Assembly (NCBI GenBank): GCA_038503035.1 | Contig: JAVSML010000044.1 | Coordinates: 310,001-374,000, forward strand | Length of the DNA: 64,000 nucleotides | Direction: 5' to 3' | Source: Crocodylus rhombifer | Taxonomy: Eukaryota > Chordata > Crocodylia > Crocodylidae | In this document: piece after piece, positions 34,321 to 47,213 of the stretch | Layout: each line of letters begins with the position of its first letter | Numbering within the stretch: the first letter of the stretch is position 1 | Notes under the pieces: model-generated | What the model was told of the DNA's origin: nothing | The model's database searches: none | Seen by the model: the letters and a program-made list of their open reading frames with translations, nothing else | Position numbers and translations under genes: made by a program

Positions 34321-37300
34321 TTAATCTGTGCAATGATTCAGTGAGCCATCCAGAGTCAAGTAATTCACTTGGTGAACCACTCCCAGATATCTTGAAAGAA
34401 GTTCTTATAACATAATGAGAGATGTACTCCTTGAAGGAGTTTGGCCCACAGGAGAGAATAAAAGCCGTAAACTACACCCCGGGCAATGTACAGACTATGG
34501 GGAAGTGCATCACAATGAAAACTGCAATTCAGAATTTTATTGAACTGATTGAAAATGAAACAATGTCACTACAAAAAAAGGAAAGGAAAAAAACCCAACA
34601 GTTTGATTTAGGTGAAATAAAGCCAAAATGAAATGTTGAATTAGGATATTTCTGTTGGAAAACAAAATTGAGAATTATCCACGGACATTTTAATTTTGCA
34701 GAGGGTCTCTTTTTTTTGTTGGAGCAATTTTCCCATAAAATTATTGACTAGCTTAACATTTTAATTGGCTGTTAAGATAACTTCTTGAGGAATATATAGT
34801 GTAAGTGTAATCAAAACCCTATTTTATAACCTTTGTTGTAACAAAATTCTTTCTGGCCATCATTAGCTGAAATGGATTCTGGATAGTTAGATTCTACAGA
34901 GTGCAGTCAGACTATTTGACCAAACCATGACTTCATAAGAAAAAACAAAACAAAACAAAAAAGTGGTATATGATTTTCTTACCTGGATGTTGAATATTCT
35001 TCTGTAAGGATATACCCCAGTGATTCTCATGGACCAGGGTGCCATGAGTCCTTTTGAGGACCGCTGCAGGGTGTCACATAGTGTTATCACTGTGCAAACA
35101 TGATTCACAAGATAAGCCCAAAATGGGAATCCCTTGTGTTAAAAACATTCTGACCTGTCATGGTGTGTCTGAGTTCTTTGCAGCAGAAAAATTGTTCTAT
35201 TGGTTTCTGTAGTCAAAAATTGAGTGAAAACTAAGAGCTCGCATTTTCTGAGAGATGCCTTGAATCTAAATAGGTTGAGAACCGCTGATATGGTATACAG
35301 AAAATTCTTTTATTAGGCAAATGGAAATACATAGTAAGACATAATAGGAAGACATGGAGAAGATGGCAATAAAAACCTAGCTATTAGAGACATAGAAGAG
35401 AAATAACCTACTTAATAAACTAGTTGCCCGAGTTTGTCAATCTACCTTGGGACAGCTGTTACTTGTACTAATGATACTTTAAAGAGGAGGTAACCCAGCA
35501 TCTTCAGCGCATAGACAATGGCTAGGGTAATCTTTGCATACAGAGGAAACACTCTTCAATGATTTCTCCAATGTATTAGTCATGGCTTGGCTTTCCCTCA
35601 GCATCAGATATGCATAGAAATTTGTTCCAGCAGTTCCTTTGCTCTTAAAAAAAATTGGGCTAAATTCTGTCCTATGCATGGATTCTGAAACGTGACCTTT
35701 ATTCTGTGGCAAGGAAATGAATCTTGCCTTTCGCTGCTGTTTGGCTTTTTGTTCTATCCCTTTCGTACCAACCCAGGGTAGCGATATATTCCAGATGCCC
35801 GGTCCAAATGCCTGTTTGTTTTGGCTCTGCCTTCAAGATGGTTTTGCCACAGAATCAATATTGTTGAGCAACTGTCCTGCCAGCAGCTCCTTCCTTTTGG
35901 AGACTGAAATTAATTTTCCTCCTCTTAGCATGTATAGGATATGAACGTCCTCCTTGACCTATTGCTGAGTGGATGCAATTATTCTTAGTACAGAGGTTGT
36001 GAAGGAGGTGCCTTTTAAAGCTTTAGAAATGGCAGCTTTAGGACATGAGCAAGTGCTAGTCTGAGGCAGTTCTCCCATGGTGCTCCTCAGTTTCTATCCT
36101 GCGTTGTATATGCTGCAGACAGTTTTTTCTATTTATCCTTTCATATTATGCTAGCATATGATTTGCACACAATTGTTTTATGTGGACGGGTAATAAAAAT
36201 CCTAGATCTATTTCAAATCTACGTTCCTGAGATCCAAAGACGAGTCAAAACATTTGTGTTTGCAGTTATCATCCATGCCTTGTCAACTCTACCAGACATA
36301 GTAATAACACTGACGATAAAAAAGCGGATTTTTTAAAACAGATCTCATACATTATTGCATCTTTTTTCTTCATTAGGTGACGTTTTTTCCATATGTTTTC
36401 TAGCAATCGGATTACAAGTTTCCCCTTCATAAACTGTACCTTTTAAAATGAGCTCCATATCCAAACATGCTTCACAACCGTCAAAACTGCTCTTTTACAC
36501 TTTGGGATAAGTCTTATAGTTCCATTACCACCCCCATTCTTATTTGAATTTAACATGAATTTCTTGAGCTTGGAAAATGTAATGCATTTTTGCTTCAGAT
36601 AGATTATTTTCTTATCAGTCTCTGACAATTTGTATTCTAACGCTCCTAGTTTTTTGCCATTGCACCAGACAGGGAGAATTATTCTAGTGTGACCACTGTT
36701 TGAATGTACTCTTTGGTGTACTCTTGAGTTTTGCCTGAGGCAGTTTGTCTGCCTGCCATTTTTTACATTACCCTGATGACCTGAGAAAGAAAGCACAATC
36801 TGTAAAGCAGAAAACGGCAGCCTGCTTAAAGGAGTGTTTTGCATTAAGAGAATCTTATCTTTCCTCTTTTTTATTATGCATTTGAATATATGAATTTGAA
36901 ACTATATCAAGCCACTCACTTTTCATTTAGGGAATATAGCAGAAAACCTGCCAGTTATAGCCATGCTGGATAGTTTTCTATTCTGTTCTACTCTCTTCCC
37001 ATTCATAAGCTGAGAGACACAAACACTTTGCACTATGTTTATTCCTCAAGAGGACTGAGTTGGGTACCTACTGTAAATTATCTGAGAATAGCACCACATG
37101 GCCCTGAGTACAGTTTGACTGGTGCTCCCCTGCCTGCTGATCGCACTAATTCTTTTCAGCCTCAATTGTCAAGCATCACCATTTATCAAACAGCGACATG
37201 TAGGTATGTGCATATTCCATATATTCCTAGGACTCTCCCTTTCTGTTGGTGTGATTGCACACACACATTTACCAGTCCAGCAGAACATTTAAGCATGCTG

Positions 37301-40300
37301 CTGATGAACTGGAAAATCCCTGTATCTTTATGAATATGATTCCTGCTTCTGCATTTACGGTGCGTTATTTGCTACAGCAGTAGATTAAAATAAAGAAACC
37401 AAACACAAAAGGTTAAAAAAAAGAAAGACAGAAATTCTTGAAGGAAAATGGGAAAACAGTTTTAATAAAAATGATCCCCTACCTGACTCCAGATGGACAT
37501 AGAAACATTTACTCTCCCTAGGCTTAGCCGTGGGATCATGTGAGTATATAAATGTTAGTGGACCCTACATTTAAAAATAGCATCCGGGTAAGTGATTGTC
37601 CAGAGACTTTGTACTGAGTGTATGCAAAGGCTGAGGGTCTGGAAAGGAGGGAAGGAAGGAGGAGAAAGGATGAAACAGCAGCAGGGGCAATCTACCTCTC
37701 TGAGCGCAGGGAAGGGAGGTCTCTAGATGAGCTGAGGAGGACAAAGTTTGCAAGGGAATATTATGGGCTAGGTAAAGGAAAAATATGCTTGCAGTACTTT
37801 CTTCTTTTGACTTTTTCTCTGCATGCTTTCCACTTTTTGAATGAATGAATAATTCTTGCCTTAAAAAGAAAAAAAAACCCTGATTTTTGAGTCACTCACC
37901 ATCTTCTGGTGACCGGTCCCCAGAGTAGAGAGGCTTGCAGATATCGAAGAGACTTGACCTTGTTTCATAAACACAGTTGAGAACGAGGCTGACCAGCATG
38001 GATTTGCCCAAGATGATGTCCAGGAAGCAAAGTCACCCCTGGGGTGCAACTTGGAAGAGCTTAGTTTCTCCGGAGTCTAAAGTTCATTCACTCTGTAATT
38101 GTGTAAATCACTTGAAAGTTGGTAGAAGCCCTATCATATTGAGCACTTTATTTTTATGACTTAAGGGTTTTATTGGCTTTGGCTTGAGACCATCTGAGTC
38201 GCAGGTACATTGGCCAAACCAGCATAGCGTATCACACTATCGTATATTCTGTATGTGTTGTACATGTTATAGGAAAAAGCATTTTAGACCAGCTTTAGAG
38301 AGCTTTTACAGTATTTTATTGGATCTATTTCTATATCGCTTCTGCTTGATTGCAAAGGAAGTTATTTTAGATAGTCACCATGAATGCAGTTGTATAAGAA
38401 AAAGGAAATATGCAAGCTCTATAATCAATATATTTCAGAAAAGCTCTAGAAATTACCTTTAAGTTCTTAAAAACCCAAACCATTGTCAGGTTTAATGCTG
38501 AGTGTATCACAGTTCTAAAGGACCAGGCAATATAAATGAGCGGCAGATATTAACTTTGTTGCATTTAAAGTGTGACTATTTGAAACTGTTGAACAGTAAA
38601 GAAACTAAAATGTGACTAAAAGAGAGGAGTGTTCAAAGCAGTCAGTGGGTTATAAAGAAATAGATTATGCTAAGTGTTAGGGGTTCTCCTAGATGCTTCA
38701 TTGTCCCTTACCTTGCCCTAAACAGTAGCAGCCAAGGAGGAATTTCTTTAAAGATGATATATGACCTAAGGGTCTTCCTTCAGTGCTTAGTCAAAGCCTC
38801 TTGAAATGAATGGGGGTTCTTTCCTCTGACTTTAGGGCTGTTTGGGTGCAGTCCTCCATTTGATAGGTCTTTGAAGAGTTCGGCAAAGAAGAAGAACATC
38901 AGTGGACTTAAGGTCTGCTTCCCACCTCCACTTCTGCTCAAAGATAATTGCTAGAGAAAGTTCTTCATCTCACCTTGGTGGCCTACACCAACTTAAGATT
39001 TGAATGGCCCTGCCGAGTGAAAATGAACCTGTCCTTCGAAGAGCCATGAGAAAAGAGCTCAGTTACAGCAATTCTGTAAGAGGAAGGAAAATCTTGACCA
39101 CTAGCCCAACACATGGAAAAATCCAGGTCAGGTGCCTACTGTGCCACAAATTTCTTCTGTGACATTGGGCAAGTCTCTTTTCTTCAATATCCAGTCTGTA
39201 AATTGGGACAATTTCTCTTTCCTGCCTCCGGGGACTATTTTGAGGGTAAATACATTAAATATATTGCGGTAGTCTGACACTGAACTTACAATAGCTAAAT
39301 TTTTCCTGACCTGTTATGTTAAATCTGATTTTCTGATGGTACAGTTGGCTTCTATCTCTTTTAGGAAAGAAAAAAAATGGGTAGAAAGCAAACCACGTGT
39401 TATACATTTTGTTGTCTAGATCCCTCTCTGTCTTCATATTCTTTTTCACATTTACCTATTATTATTTATGAGCCACTCATACTTACAGTTTCAAGAATGC
39501 AATTGGAATATCGACTTGCATATCAAAGGAATGGAAAGTTTTTGATCCCAACCTGTTTTTTTTTCCTTGCTGAACTACTAGCTCATGACTGATTTATAGG
39601 ATCAATATAATGCAGTACTTGTGCCCTGAGAAGTTTTCTATTAAATGGGTTCCTAAGATACTACAGGTTCAGACTGAAACATGAAAAGAGTATTTTAAAA
39701 ATTAATCTGCAACCCAGTGAATTAGGATGTACTAGATGTACTTTGGGAAACAATGTAAAATCCAAGGTTAAAATATATTTCAGTTGTTACTCTAGTTCAT
39801 CTTTTTTATCAATATTTATTCAGGGTGGAAACTCAGTGAGATGCAACATTTCGTTTCTGGGACTTTTCCACGAGTGAGATATATATCAGACAGATTTTTC
39901 TAGATGTATGTTATGTAGTCAGAGATCATATAGCCGGTCTGTTATTAACATTAGATAATTCACTGTATTTTCTTGAGCTAATTATTATACAGCAGTATTT
40001 TATCCCGTCTTTGTGGGCCCCTTGTGCTGCTTTAGAAGCCAGCTGGATCCTGTAATTGGGGATCCCATACATCTCAAATGGATCTCACCTGATGCAGTAC
40101 CAGTGCAGCCAGTATTCACACCACAGCATCTAGTACTGTTGCAGTATTTGTCACTGGCAGAGGCTAGCCAAGATTAGCTGAACTTTAGATTTTATTCATC
40201 ACAGTAATTCCAGAAAGAGTGGGTATGGCTGGAGCCTGATGATTCCCAGTTGATTGGGCCGGAGCCAGTCACATAGGTTAAAATAGCCCCAGAGCTGTTC

Positions 40301-40959
40301 CAACCCATGCCAGGGCTTGCCAAGAGTGGAACCCAGGATCCTAGAGCTCCCGCCATCTCTTACATGTTGCGTAACACACAACAGAGAATTTAAACTATAT
40401 CCATCAAGCCTGATGCTGTCTTTTAAACATCTTATAAAATACTGGGGCAGAAATTTCTTTTGTCCAATGCAAACTACTTTTTCCCTCCTAAAATTAAATT
40501 GCCTTGTGTTTTGATGGAAAGCAAACTGTAGCCATATGGAAAAGCATTTTAACTAGGGATGTGTCTAATCATTTGCTCAGCTCAGTGTACTTAACTTTTC
40601 AGCTCCCATATACCCATTTGCCAAAAGTTATAACTTAATATCCTTTTATCTTTATCAGAGCCCTATATTACCAGTTAAGTTAATGGTATCTGTGGATTTA
40701 ATTGATAGTGGACAATTAAATGCAGACATATTAAGCTTACATTATATAGTTAGGAGAAGCATTATCTCTTTTGACTTCTAATAAATTAGGGGAATTAATT
40801 TCTTCTCACTGATGTGGTTTATGGCCACTTACTACAACTATTGTAGTTTGCAGTCATAGTTTGTGTGGCCTAAGCATAACCCCATTGATTCAGTTGCTAA
40901 TTTCCTTGCTCCCTCTGCCTTTCATTGCTGCATTCCATGGTTCCTCCCCCAGCTGCCTG
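34321..40959. other. 6.6-kb repeat-poor single-copy stretch
   Basis: No CR1, TIR element, RNA gene or exon is recognised. Features are limited to an (AAAAC)n run near 34942 and purine-rich stretches near 37640-37740. The frames at 35717-35944 and 36443-36844 show no recognisable domain. A repeat-poor stretch of this length is compatible with intronic or regulatory DNA. Confidence 0.5.
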
Positions 40960-42630
40960 GACCAGGAAATGTGGGGCCCCTGCAAGATACTCTGGACAAT
41001 CTGGTGGTTGCGCCAGAGGTGAAAGCAGACCTCTTTAACCAATTCTTCACCTCCATTTTCTTGTGCAGGGACCAGGACTTCCCCACTGTGATGCAAGATG
41101 GACTCAAGGGGATTGCCTCCAGACCTCAGGTTGGGGAGGACTGGGTTAGAGAGCTTCTGGAGCAGCTGGACATGTTCAAATCAGCTGGTTCAGATGCTCT
41201 CCACCCCAGGGTGCTGAAGGAGCTAGCTGGGGTTATTGCAGGGCCATTGGCATGGCTTTATGAGTGCCCGTGGTGCTCGAGCCAGGTGCCATATGATTGG
41301 AAGATAGCCAATGTGGTCCCCATCTTTAAAAAAGGGACGAGGGAGGACCTGGGCAACTATAGGCCCATCAGTCTTACCTCAATCCTAGGGAAACTCTTTG
41401 AGAAGATCCTCAAGGAGCATATTTGCAATGGGCCGGCTTCAGGAATGATGCTCAAGGGCAACCCACGTAGTTTCATTAGGGGCAGGTCATGTCAGACCAA
41501 CCTGATTGCCTTTTATGATCGGGTCACAAAAGCATTGGATGCAGGTGTCGCCAAGGACATAGTCTTTCTGTACTTCAGCAAGGCCTTTGACACCGTCTTC
41601 CACCCCATCCTCATTAAAAAACTAGGTGACTCTGGCATTGATGCTTACACCGTCAGATGGATTGCAAATTGGCTGAAGGGTCGTACTCAGAGGGTGGTGG
41701 TGGATGGGTCATATTAAACCTGTGGGGAAGTGGGCAGCGGAGTCCCCCAGGGCTCAGTCCTTGGGCCCGTGCTGTTCAATCTCTTTATCAACGATTTGGA
41801 TGATGGGGTGAAAAGCAACCTGTTTAAATTTGCTGATGATACCACAATTTGGGGTGAGGTGAGCACGCTAGTAGGTAGGGAAAGACTGCAGCAAGACCTG
41901 GATAGGTTGCAGGGGTGGGCTAGCAAAAACAGGATGTGTTTCAATACTGACAAGTGCAGGGTGCTGCACTTGGTCAGTAGTAACCAGCAGCACACTTATA
42001 AGATGGGAAACGCCGTTCCTGAGAGCACAGAGGCAGAAAGGGATCTTGGAGTCATTATTGACTCCAAGATGAACATGGGCTGACAATGCGAGTCACGGTT
42101 GGCAGGGCTAACCGCACCTTGTCGTGCATCCACAGGTGCATCACAAGCAGGTCCAAGGAGGTGATCCTCCCCCTCTACGTGACACTGGTCAGGCCACAGC
42201 TGGAGTACTGCGTCCAGTTCTGTGAACCCCACTTCAGGAGGGATGTGGACAACATTGAGAGGGTCCAGAGGAGGGCCACCCGCATGATCCAGGGACAACA
42301 GGGCAGACCCTACAATGAGAGACTGCAGGACCTGAACCTGTTCAGCCTTCACAAGAGAAGGCTGAGGGGGGACCTGGTGACTGTCTATAAACTTACTAGG
42401 GGGGACCAGAAGGGTTTGGGAGAGACCTTGTTTCCTTGAGCGCCCCCAGCATAACAAGGAATAACGGCCACAAGTTGTTGGAGAGGAGGTTTAGATTAGA
42501 CATCCGTAAGAACTACTTCATGGTTAGGGCAGCTAGGAGCTGGAATCAGCTTCCAAGGGAAGTGGTGCTGGCTCCTGCCCTGGGGGTCTTCAAGAAGAGG
42601 CTTGATGCCTACCTGGCTGGAGTCATCTGA
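40960..42630 (+). pseudogene. CR1 ORF2 reverse transcriptase, nearly intact
   Basis: The frame covers the RT fingers (FNQFFTSIF, then GSDALHPRVLKELAGV and NYRPISLTSILGKLFEKIL), motif A at FLYFSKAFDTV, then GVPQGSVLGPVLFNLFINDL and the catalytic FADD at 41828-41839. Motif A has tyrosine where the family has the catalytic aspartate (D-F-S-K-A-F-D), a GAC to TAC change. A lone in-frame TAA lies at 41715-41717. A stop and frame change follow near 42081-42086, and another near 42436. The C-terminal end finishes at AGVI with TGA at 42628-42630. Confidence 0.93.
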
Positions 42631-42716
42631 GCCCAGTTTTTCTCCTGCTCAGGTGGGGGGTCGGACTTGAAGATCTACGAGGTCCCTTCCAACCTGACTT
42701 CTATGATTCTATGACC
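40960..42716 (+). mobile_element. CR1 LINE, best-preserved copy
   Basis: This 5'-truncated CR1 starts within ORF2, between endonuclease and reverse transcriptase, and ends in a 3' UTR with 'cggacttgaagatctacgag', 'gtcccttccaacctgac' and 'ttctatgattctatga'. Few breaks remain, so it is probably among the youngest copies here. The next 300 bases hold an unrelated module array (42720-43045). Confidence 0.95.
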
Positions 42717-43045
42717 AGATTGCTGCTCTCGCCAATGGCAAGATGGGGTATGGGAGGAATAAGCTCTAGAAAAAAAGGGATCCGGCCCTTCAGAGCTCAG
42801 GTGGTGCCCAGCTGGCCAGCAGGTCATCTCCCCATTCTGCTGGGTGCTGCCCCAGCTCCTGTTTTTCTCCAGAGCCCATTCCCCCCAGATTGTCCCCATG
42901 AGGCTGCTGGATAGGTGCCACCTGAGCTCTGGGGGGCCTGAGCCTCTTCACAATTGAGGCAGTGCCCACCTGGCCAGCAACCCAGGCAGGGATGGCATTG
43001 GGAAGTGGGCTCTGGAGAAAAAGAGGATTCTTTTCAATCAGGCCC
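42717..43045. repeat. Array of alternating inverted modules
   Basis: The 14-bp arm at 42791-42804 (cagagctcaggtgg) is the exact reverse complement of 42918-42931. The 17-bp arm at 42862-42878 (tttttctccagagccca) is the exact reverse complement of 43006-43022. A direct pair also exists: gtgcccagctggccagca near 42804 and gtgcccacctggccagca near 42962. Three copies of a 'ggctctggagaaaaagaggat' type unit occur in +, -, + order. It appears to be a foldback element of unknown class. Confidence 0.7.
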
Positions 43046-43497
43046 TTGGAACTAAAGCAATGAGCTGCTCCACGTGGTGGTGGGAGGCACTGTGGCCTCC
43101 AGGCACTCTGGGGCTGCAACACTCACTCTGCCCAATGGGAACAGCAAACTGGTCCTGCCCTTAGTTCCTAGTCCTACTCCCACTCACAAATCCTGTAGTG
43201 GCAAGTCACAGCTGTGCAGGAGAAGGACAGATAGAGATGTTTTTTTGAAAATGGAGATGTGACTGCTCCACTAAGGTGGATAATACCAAGCCAATTAGCA
43301 TTCATTCAGCTTACAGCATAAAGTACAACAAGGCCCTAAGACACATGGATAGATAGAAGATAACAATTCTGTCTTCAGTGGCGTTGCACCTAATGTATGT
43401 CATTTAGGCATACTTCTACAGTACGCAACGCTGTGCCACGTGGAAATACCCAGGCTAGCTCTAGCAGATGCAGCCTAGTCCTGTTAGAGTGCCAGGG
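43046..43497. other. Non-coding DNA, nothing recognised
   Basis: Moderately GC-rich at its start, then ordinary sequence. No gene or named repeat. Confidence 0.5.
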
Positions 43498-43592
43498 AAT
43501 CATAAGCAGGGTTTGAAGGGACCTCAGGTCATTTAGTTCAATCCTTTGCTCAAAATAGGATCATCCTTGACTAAATAATCCTGTGCTGCTTA
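43498..43592 (-). mobile_element. CR1 3'-end fragment, minus strand
   Basis: The + strand reads the reverse complement of a CR1 tail: 'gaatcataagcagggtttga', 'agggacctcaggtcatttag', 'ttcaatcctttgctcaaaat', 'aggatcatccttgactaaat'. Only about 95 bp remain. Confidence 0.75.
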
Positions 43593-44667
43593 GTATGGAT
43601 GACTTGACCTCTGCTTTTTTTACCCCCCAAGCTGCCTTGGGTATCTCCACATGTTGCTGCCTTTTACCTGTCAACACATATCCTCTCAACCAGGCCCTCT
43701 AAAAATATGTTAATGTTTTTGTTGTTAACCATGACAATTTTTCAGCTCTCTAATAAAAAAGAAAGTACCTAACTAGTATTGTCCTGTGCCCCTTTGTGAT
43801 GATAATGAACCACAATATACTCATTTTCATGTAGATTTAATGATTTTCTACCAACTACTGATTAGCAGCACCAGTTGGAATGATTTGTTTCCAAGGCTGG
43901 CAATGCCTCATTTGAAAACTATACTTGTTTTTAATGAAAGCGTCCCTCTTCTCTTATTGCTTCATATGAGATATGATGCCAACAAAAATGGAAATGATAT
44001 TTAAATGGCTGTTTTCTGTTTTGTATAAGATGGTTAGTGTGCAATAGAATAGCAGTGTTTGCTAGCAACATAATGTGTTCCCTAGAGAATCAGCTCTTGC
44101 ATAAGTTAACAGCAGCCATATAAACAGATACTTCCATGTACAAAGCAAACTGGATGGTGTTTCCTCTCATCCTCTGGCTTTCGAATGCAAGGGGGTTTCT
44201 TTGCGCAATCAGCAGAAAAGTGCACAGTTCAGAAGTGGTTCTTACAAAGCAGGTGGAAAGGAGAGTACCGTAGCGATGCTCTTAAGTAGGCAGAGCAAAC
44301 TGGCTCTTTATGGTTGCAAACAGGGCCGCACAGTGTCACCATCTCAGGCCCTAGTGGTGCACTGTTTACATGCAGAGTAGCCACAATGTGCTGAATTGCT
44401 CCTGTATGGAATAACTCAGGCCTCCAAATCACTCTGAATAGCCTGGGCAGCTGATTTCTGCCGGCCTCTCTGCTTGGTTACATTCACACATACGGTTGGA
44501 TTCACACATTTATAAATATAGGTCAGTTCATTTAGTTCAAGTGAGTGGAATATACCTGAAGAAATGTTATATGTCTCATGAAAGAAATGTGCCTAAATGT
44601 AATTGTTATTTTGAACTTTGAAAGCCAAGAACCAGTGCAGTTAGTACTAATACAGCCTATGGCTTCC
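43593..44667. other. Non-coding DNA, nothing recognised
   Basis: AT-rich and repeat-poor. No exon or RNA gene is recognised. Confidence 0.5.
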
Positions 44668-45418
44668 TGTAACAGGGTGCACCTCCAGAGGTGGTTGTGT
44701 CACTCCCTGGCAGCTGTACGGCACCTTTCTGTCTACCCAGGCTCCTGCTCGGACCTCTCACCTGGGTAATACATGGGCACCCTTTCCTGCCCTGTTCTCT
44801 CCCTTGGGCCTTGGCCTCTCCAAGATGAACAAGAAAAAAGAGGAAAGGGTGAACTGATTCCCCCCGCCACCACCACCAACAAATTGCAGGGTGCTGAACA
44901 CTCTGCTCCATGGCCTCCGTACCTCCTCTTATAGTCACTGTGGTCCGTCTGGCATTAGCAACAAATGAGCACAAAAAAAGATGGAAAAGCAAATCTCTCT
45001 CAGTCCACATAAATGGTCTTTAAAGGGCTGGCCCCTGCTTCCCTGATTTTCTCCTGCACCAACATAAACAACAGTTTCCAATCCTCTGGGCATACTCACT
45101 CCTCCAGCCCCCTCTGGGTTAACATATGTAATCCCCAGTCTTCCAGGGGCACTCATTCCCTTCCTATTCTCAGGGTCTCCTTCTCAGGCTGCAGGCTCTC
45201 TCTCTGGACTTGTATTTGCTTTTGCCGTCTTTAAGGACTCCATCCCTCCTGCCTCTGTCTCAAGGAGGGTTATAAATCCCAGTTAACCCCTCCTCCACAC
45301 CCAGCTGACGGGGGCTCCTGCCTGCTTGGACTAAAATCCTAGTCTTAAAGTGGTCTGGTTGCTTGCCCTCACCTAGCACTCTTCTCCCCATAATAGGGCT
45401 AGGGTTCCCTGTTATACA
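44668..45418. mobile_element. Candidate solo LTR, about 750 bp
   Basis: Begins tgtaacagggtgc and ends ccctgttataca, so it has TG...CA termini with an inverted TGTAACAGGG / TGTATAACAGGG pair (a 2-base insertion in the right copy). The first ten bases equal the reverse-strand start of the candidate LTR at 17398-18743 (TGTAACAGGG). The interior is pyrimidine-rich and non-coding. The flanking five bases (cttcc, tgcac) do not match, so the target duplication is lost or the call is wrong. Confidence 0.4.
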
Positions 45419-46140
45419 TGCACAGTAAGCTCCTTTTAAAATTAACTCTATAGTTGTCACTTACCTTGAGCATTTTGTATATTTTACAGATGTTCTTAAT
45501 GGGAAATATTTCAGAATTGTTACCTATTTGATAAGTGGATCCAACCCCTCATCATTCAGTGTTTCCTGTTTTAAGGAAATAAAAACCAAAACCACAGTGA
45601 CAATGACCAAACGGAGGCTTTTATACCTCCACTTGCTAGGCTGGGATAAATAGGAAGCTTTTACTTCCATCTTTTTTTCCCCATCCTCATGTGTCCTCAT
45701 TTTCAAGGGTCACCCTCTTAATTGCTGCTTCTTTAACAGACAACAGAATTAGTTAATCTCTATTCCAGTTGTCTGTATTATCATCATTCCAAGTGGCAGG
45801 CATGAAGTGTCAGCAAAGGAGAGCACTGGGGAATTTTAAGAGCCTGATGATAATTCTTCTTTGATGACCGGATTCTCTAAGACAGTCTAACTATGCAGTA
45901 TATAACTTTTAACCTAAGAGTATGTTTGAACACCTCTTTAACAAAAAAGAGCTAGAATCCTGTAAGCTCTTCTCTTAATGTGCACTTCTGAGGGCTTTTC
46001 CTCTTCCGCTTGCTCTATCATATTTTCTGTGTGCAGCTGTTCCTTTCTTGAGTGGGTAGCCAATATCCGTGAGTCCTAAGTGTTGTTCTGTTGGTGATAA
46101 AGTCAGTAGTCATTTTTGCCTTTTCCAGAAGGGCAAGTCA
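45419..46140. other. Non-coding DNA, nothing recognised
   Basis: AT-rich sequence up to the first copy of the 27-bp repeat. Confidence 0.5.
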
Positions 46141-46167
46141 TATCGTAAGCTCGCTGTCAGGATCTCA
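46141..46167. repeat. 27-bp direct repeat, left copy
   Basis: Matches 47944-47970 at 26 of 27 positions; the difference is c versus t within 'taagc(t)cgctg'. The pair brackets the composite CR1 cluster between them. It may be a target-site duplication or a local duplication. Confidence 0.9.
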
Positions 46168-46269
46168 AAAAAATTAGGCCGAACCAGGCAACTAACAAGG
46201 ATCATTTGGATAAAGAAGGGGTGAGACAAGGGTTGAGATAACAAAAGCTCTTTGACCATTTGTTGCATT

Positions 46270-47085
46270 TGAATTAATTCAAGTCAGCAAGGCTTAATGA
46301 ACTCATACTGAAGGAACTAGCAGACGAGATCCCAAAGCCCTTGGCAATAATATTTATGAAGTCATGGGAAAGAGGCGAAGTACCAGAGTACTGGAAACAG
46401 GCCAGGATAGTGGCTCCCCTTTAAAAATGATGAAAAGGATGACCTGGGAAACTACACATCAGCTTTACCTCATTTTCTGGGAAGTTACTGGAACGTATCC
46501 AAAGGCCACTGCAAGCATCTGAAGCAGAAAGGCTGCTCACAAGCAGTCAGCATGGATTTACTAAGAACAAATTACGCCAAACAAATTCAATCTCCTTCTT
46601 TAACAAAGTAATTACTTGGGTGGATGAAGGCAATGCTGTGAATACAATGTATCTGGGCTTCAGCGAGGCTTTTGACAAAGCCCCATATGTCCTACTCATA
46701 AACAATTTGGAGAAATGCGGGCTGAGCAAAATTACTGTGAGGTGGATAGACAACTGACTCAAGAGCCACAAGCAAAGGGCATTAACAAATAGATCCATGT
46801 CAGAACGGCGGGAGGTTTCAAGTGGCCTGGCCTGGGTCTTCAGTGTGCTTATTAATTATTTGAATACTGGAATTGAGCAAATTTGCAGACTGTACAAAAC
46901 TGGAAAGGATTGCAAACATGCTGGAGGCCAGGAGCACAATTGAGAAGAATACTGACAACTTGGAAAGCTAAACTGGAGCAAACAGGATGAAATGTAATGC
47001 TGACAAATGGAAGGTGCTACACCTCAGGAAGAATAATCAAAAGCATAAATATGAAATGGGTGATAATTGGCTGGATGGCAGCACT
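46270..47085 (+). pseudogene. CR1/L3 ORF2 reverse transcriptase remnant
   Basis: Readable pieces are KELADEIPKPLAIIF followed by WERGEVPEYWKQARIV. Next come SQHGFTKNKLRQTNSISFFN, MYLGFSEAFDKAPY (motif A, with the first aspartate replaced by glycine) and a CNADKWKVLHLR-type block near 47000. Many frameshifts are present, and the FADD motif cannot be found. It is clearly older than the copy at 40960. Confidence 0.8.
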
Positions 47086-47109
47086 ATGGTAGTCCCAACA
47101 ACTTATGGA

Positions 47110-47213
47110 AAAGGCACTTAAGAAGGGATATGATGTAGCTGGGGATGGTTCTGCTTTGAGCAGGGGGTTGGACCGCCTGAGGTGCCTTCCAACCCTCATT
47201 TTCTATGATTCTA
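47110..47213 (+). mobile_element. CR1 3'-end fragment inside the older copy
   Basis: A 104-bp tail with 'gctttgagcagggggttgga', a 'ctgaggtgccttccaaccct' stretch and 'ttctatgattctag'. It is the same subfamily as the copies at 13990 and 29245. Confidence 0.8.

Noticed and set aside
36443..36844. 133-codon open frame on the minus strand
   Set aside because: No domain, composition bias or splice context supports it. This length is not unusual for 64 kb of random sequence.
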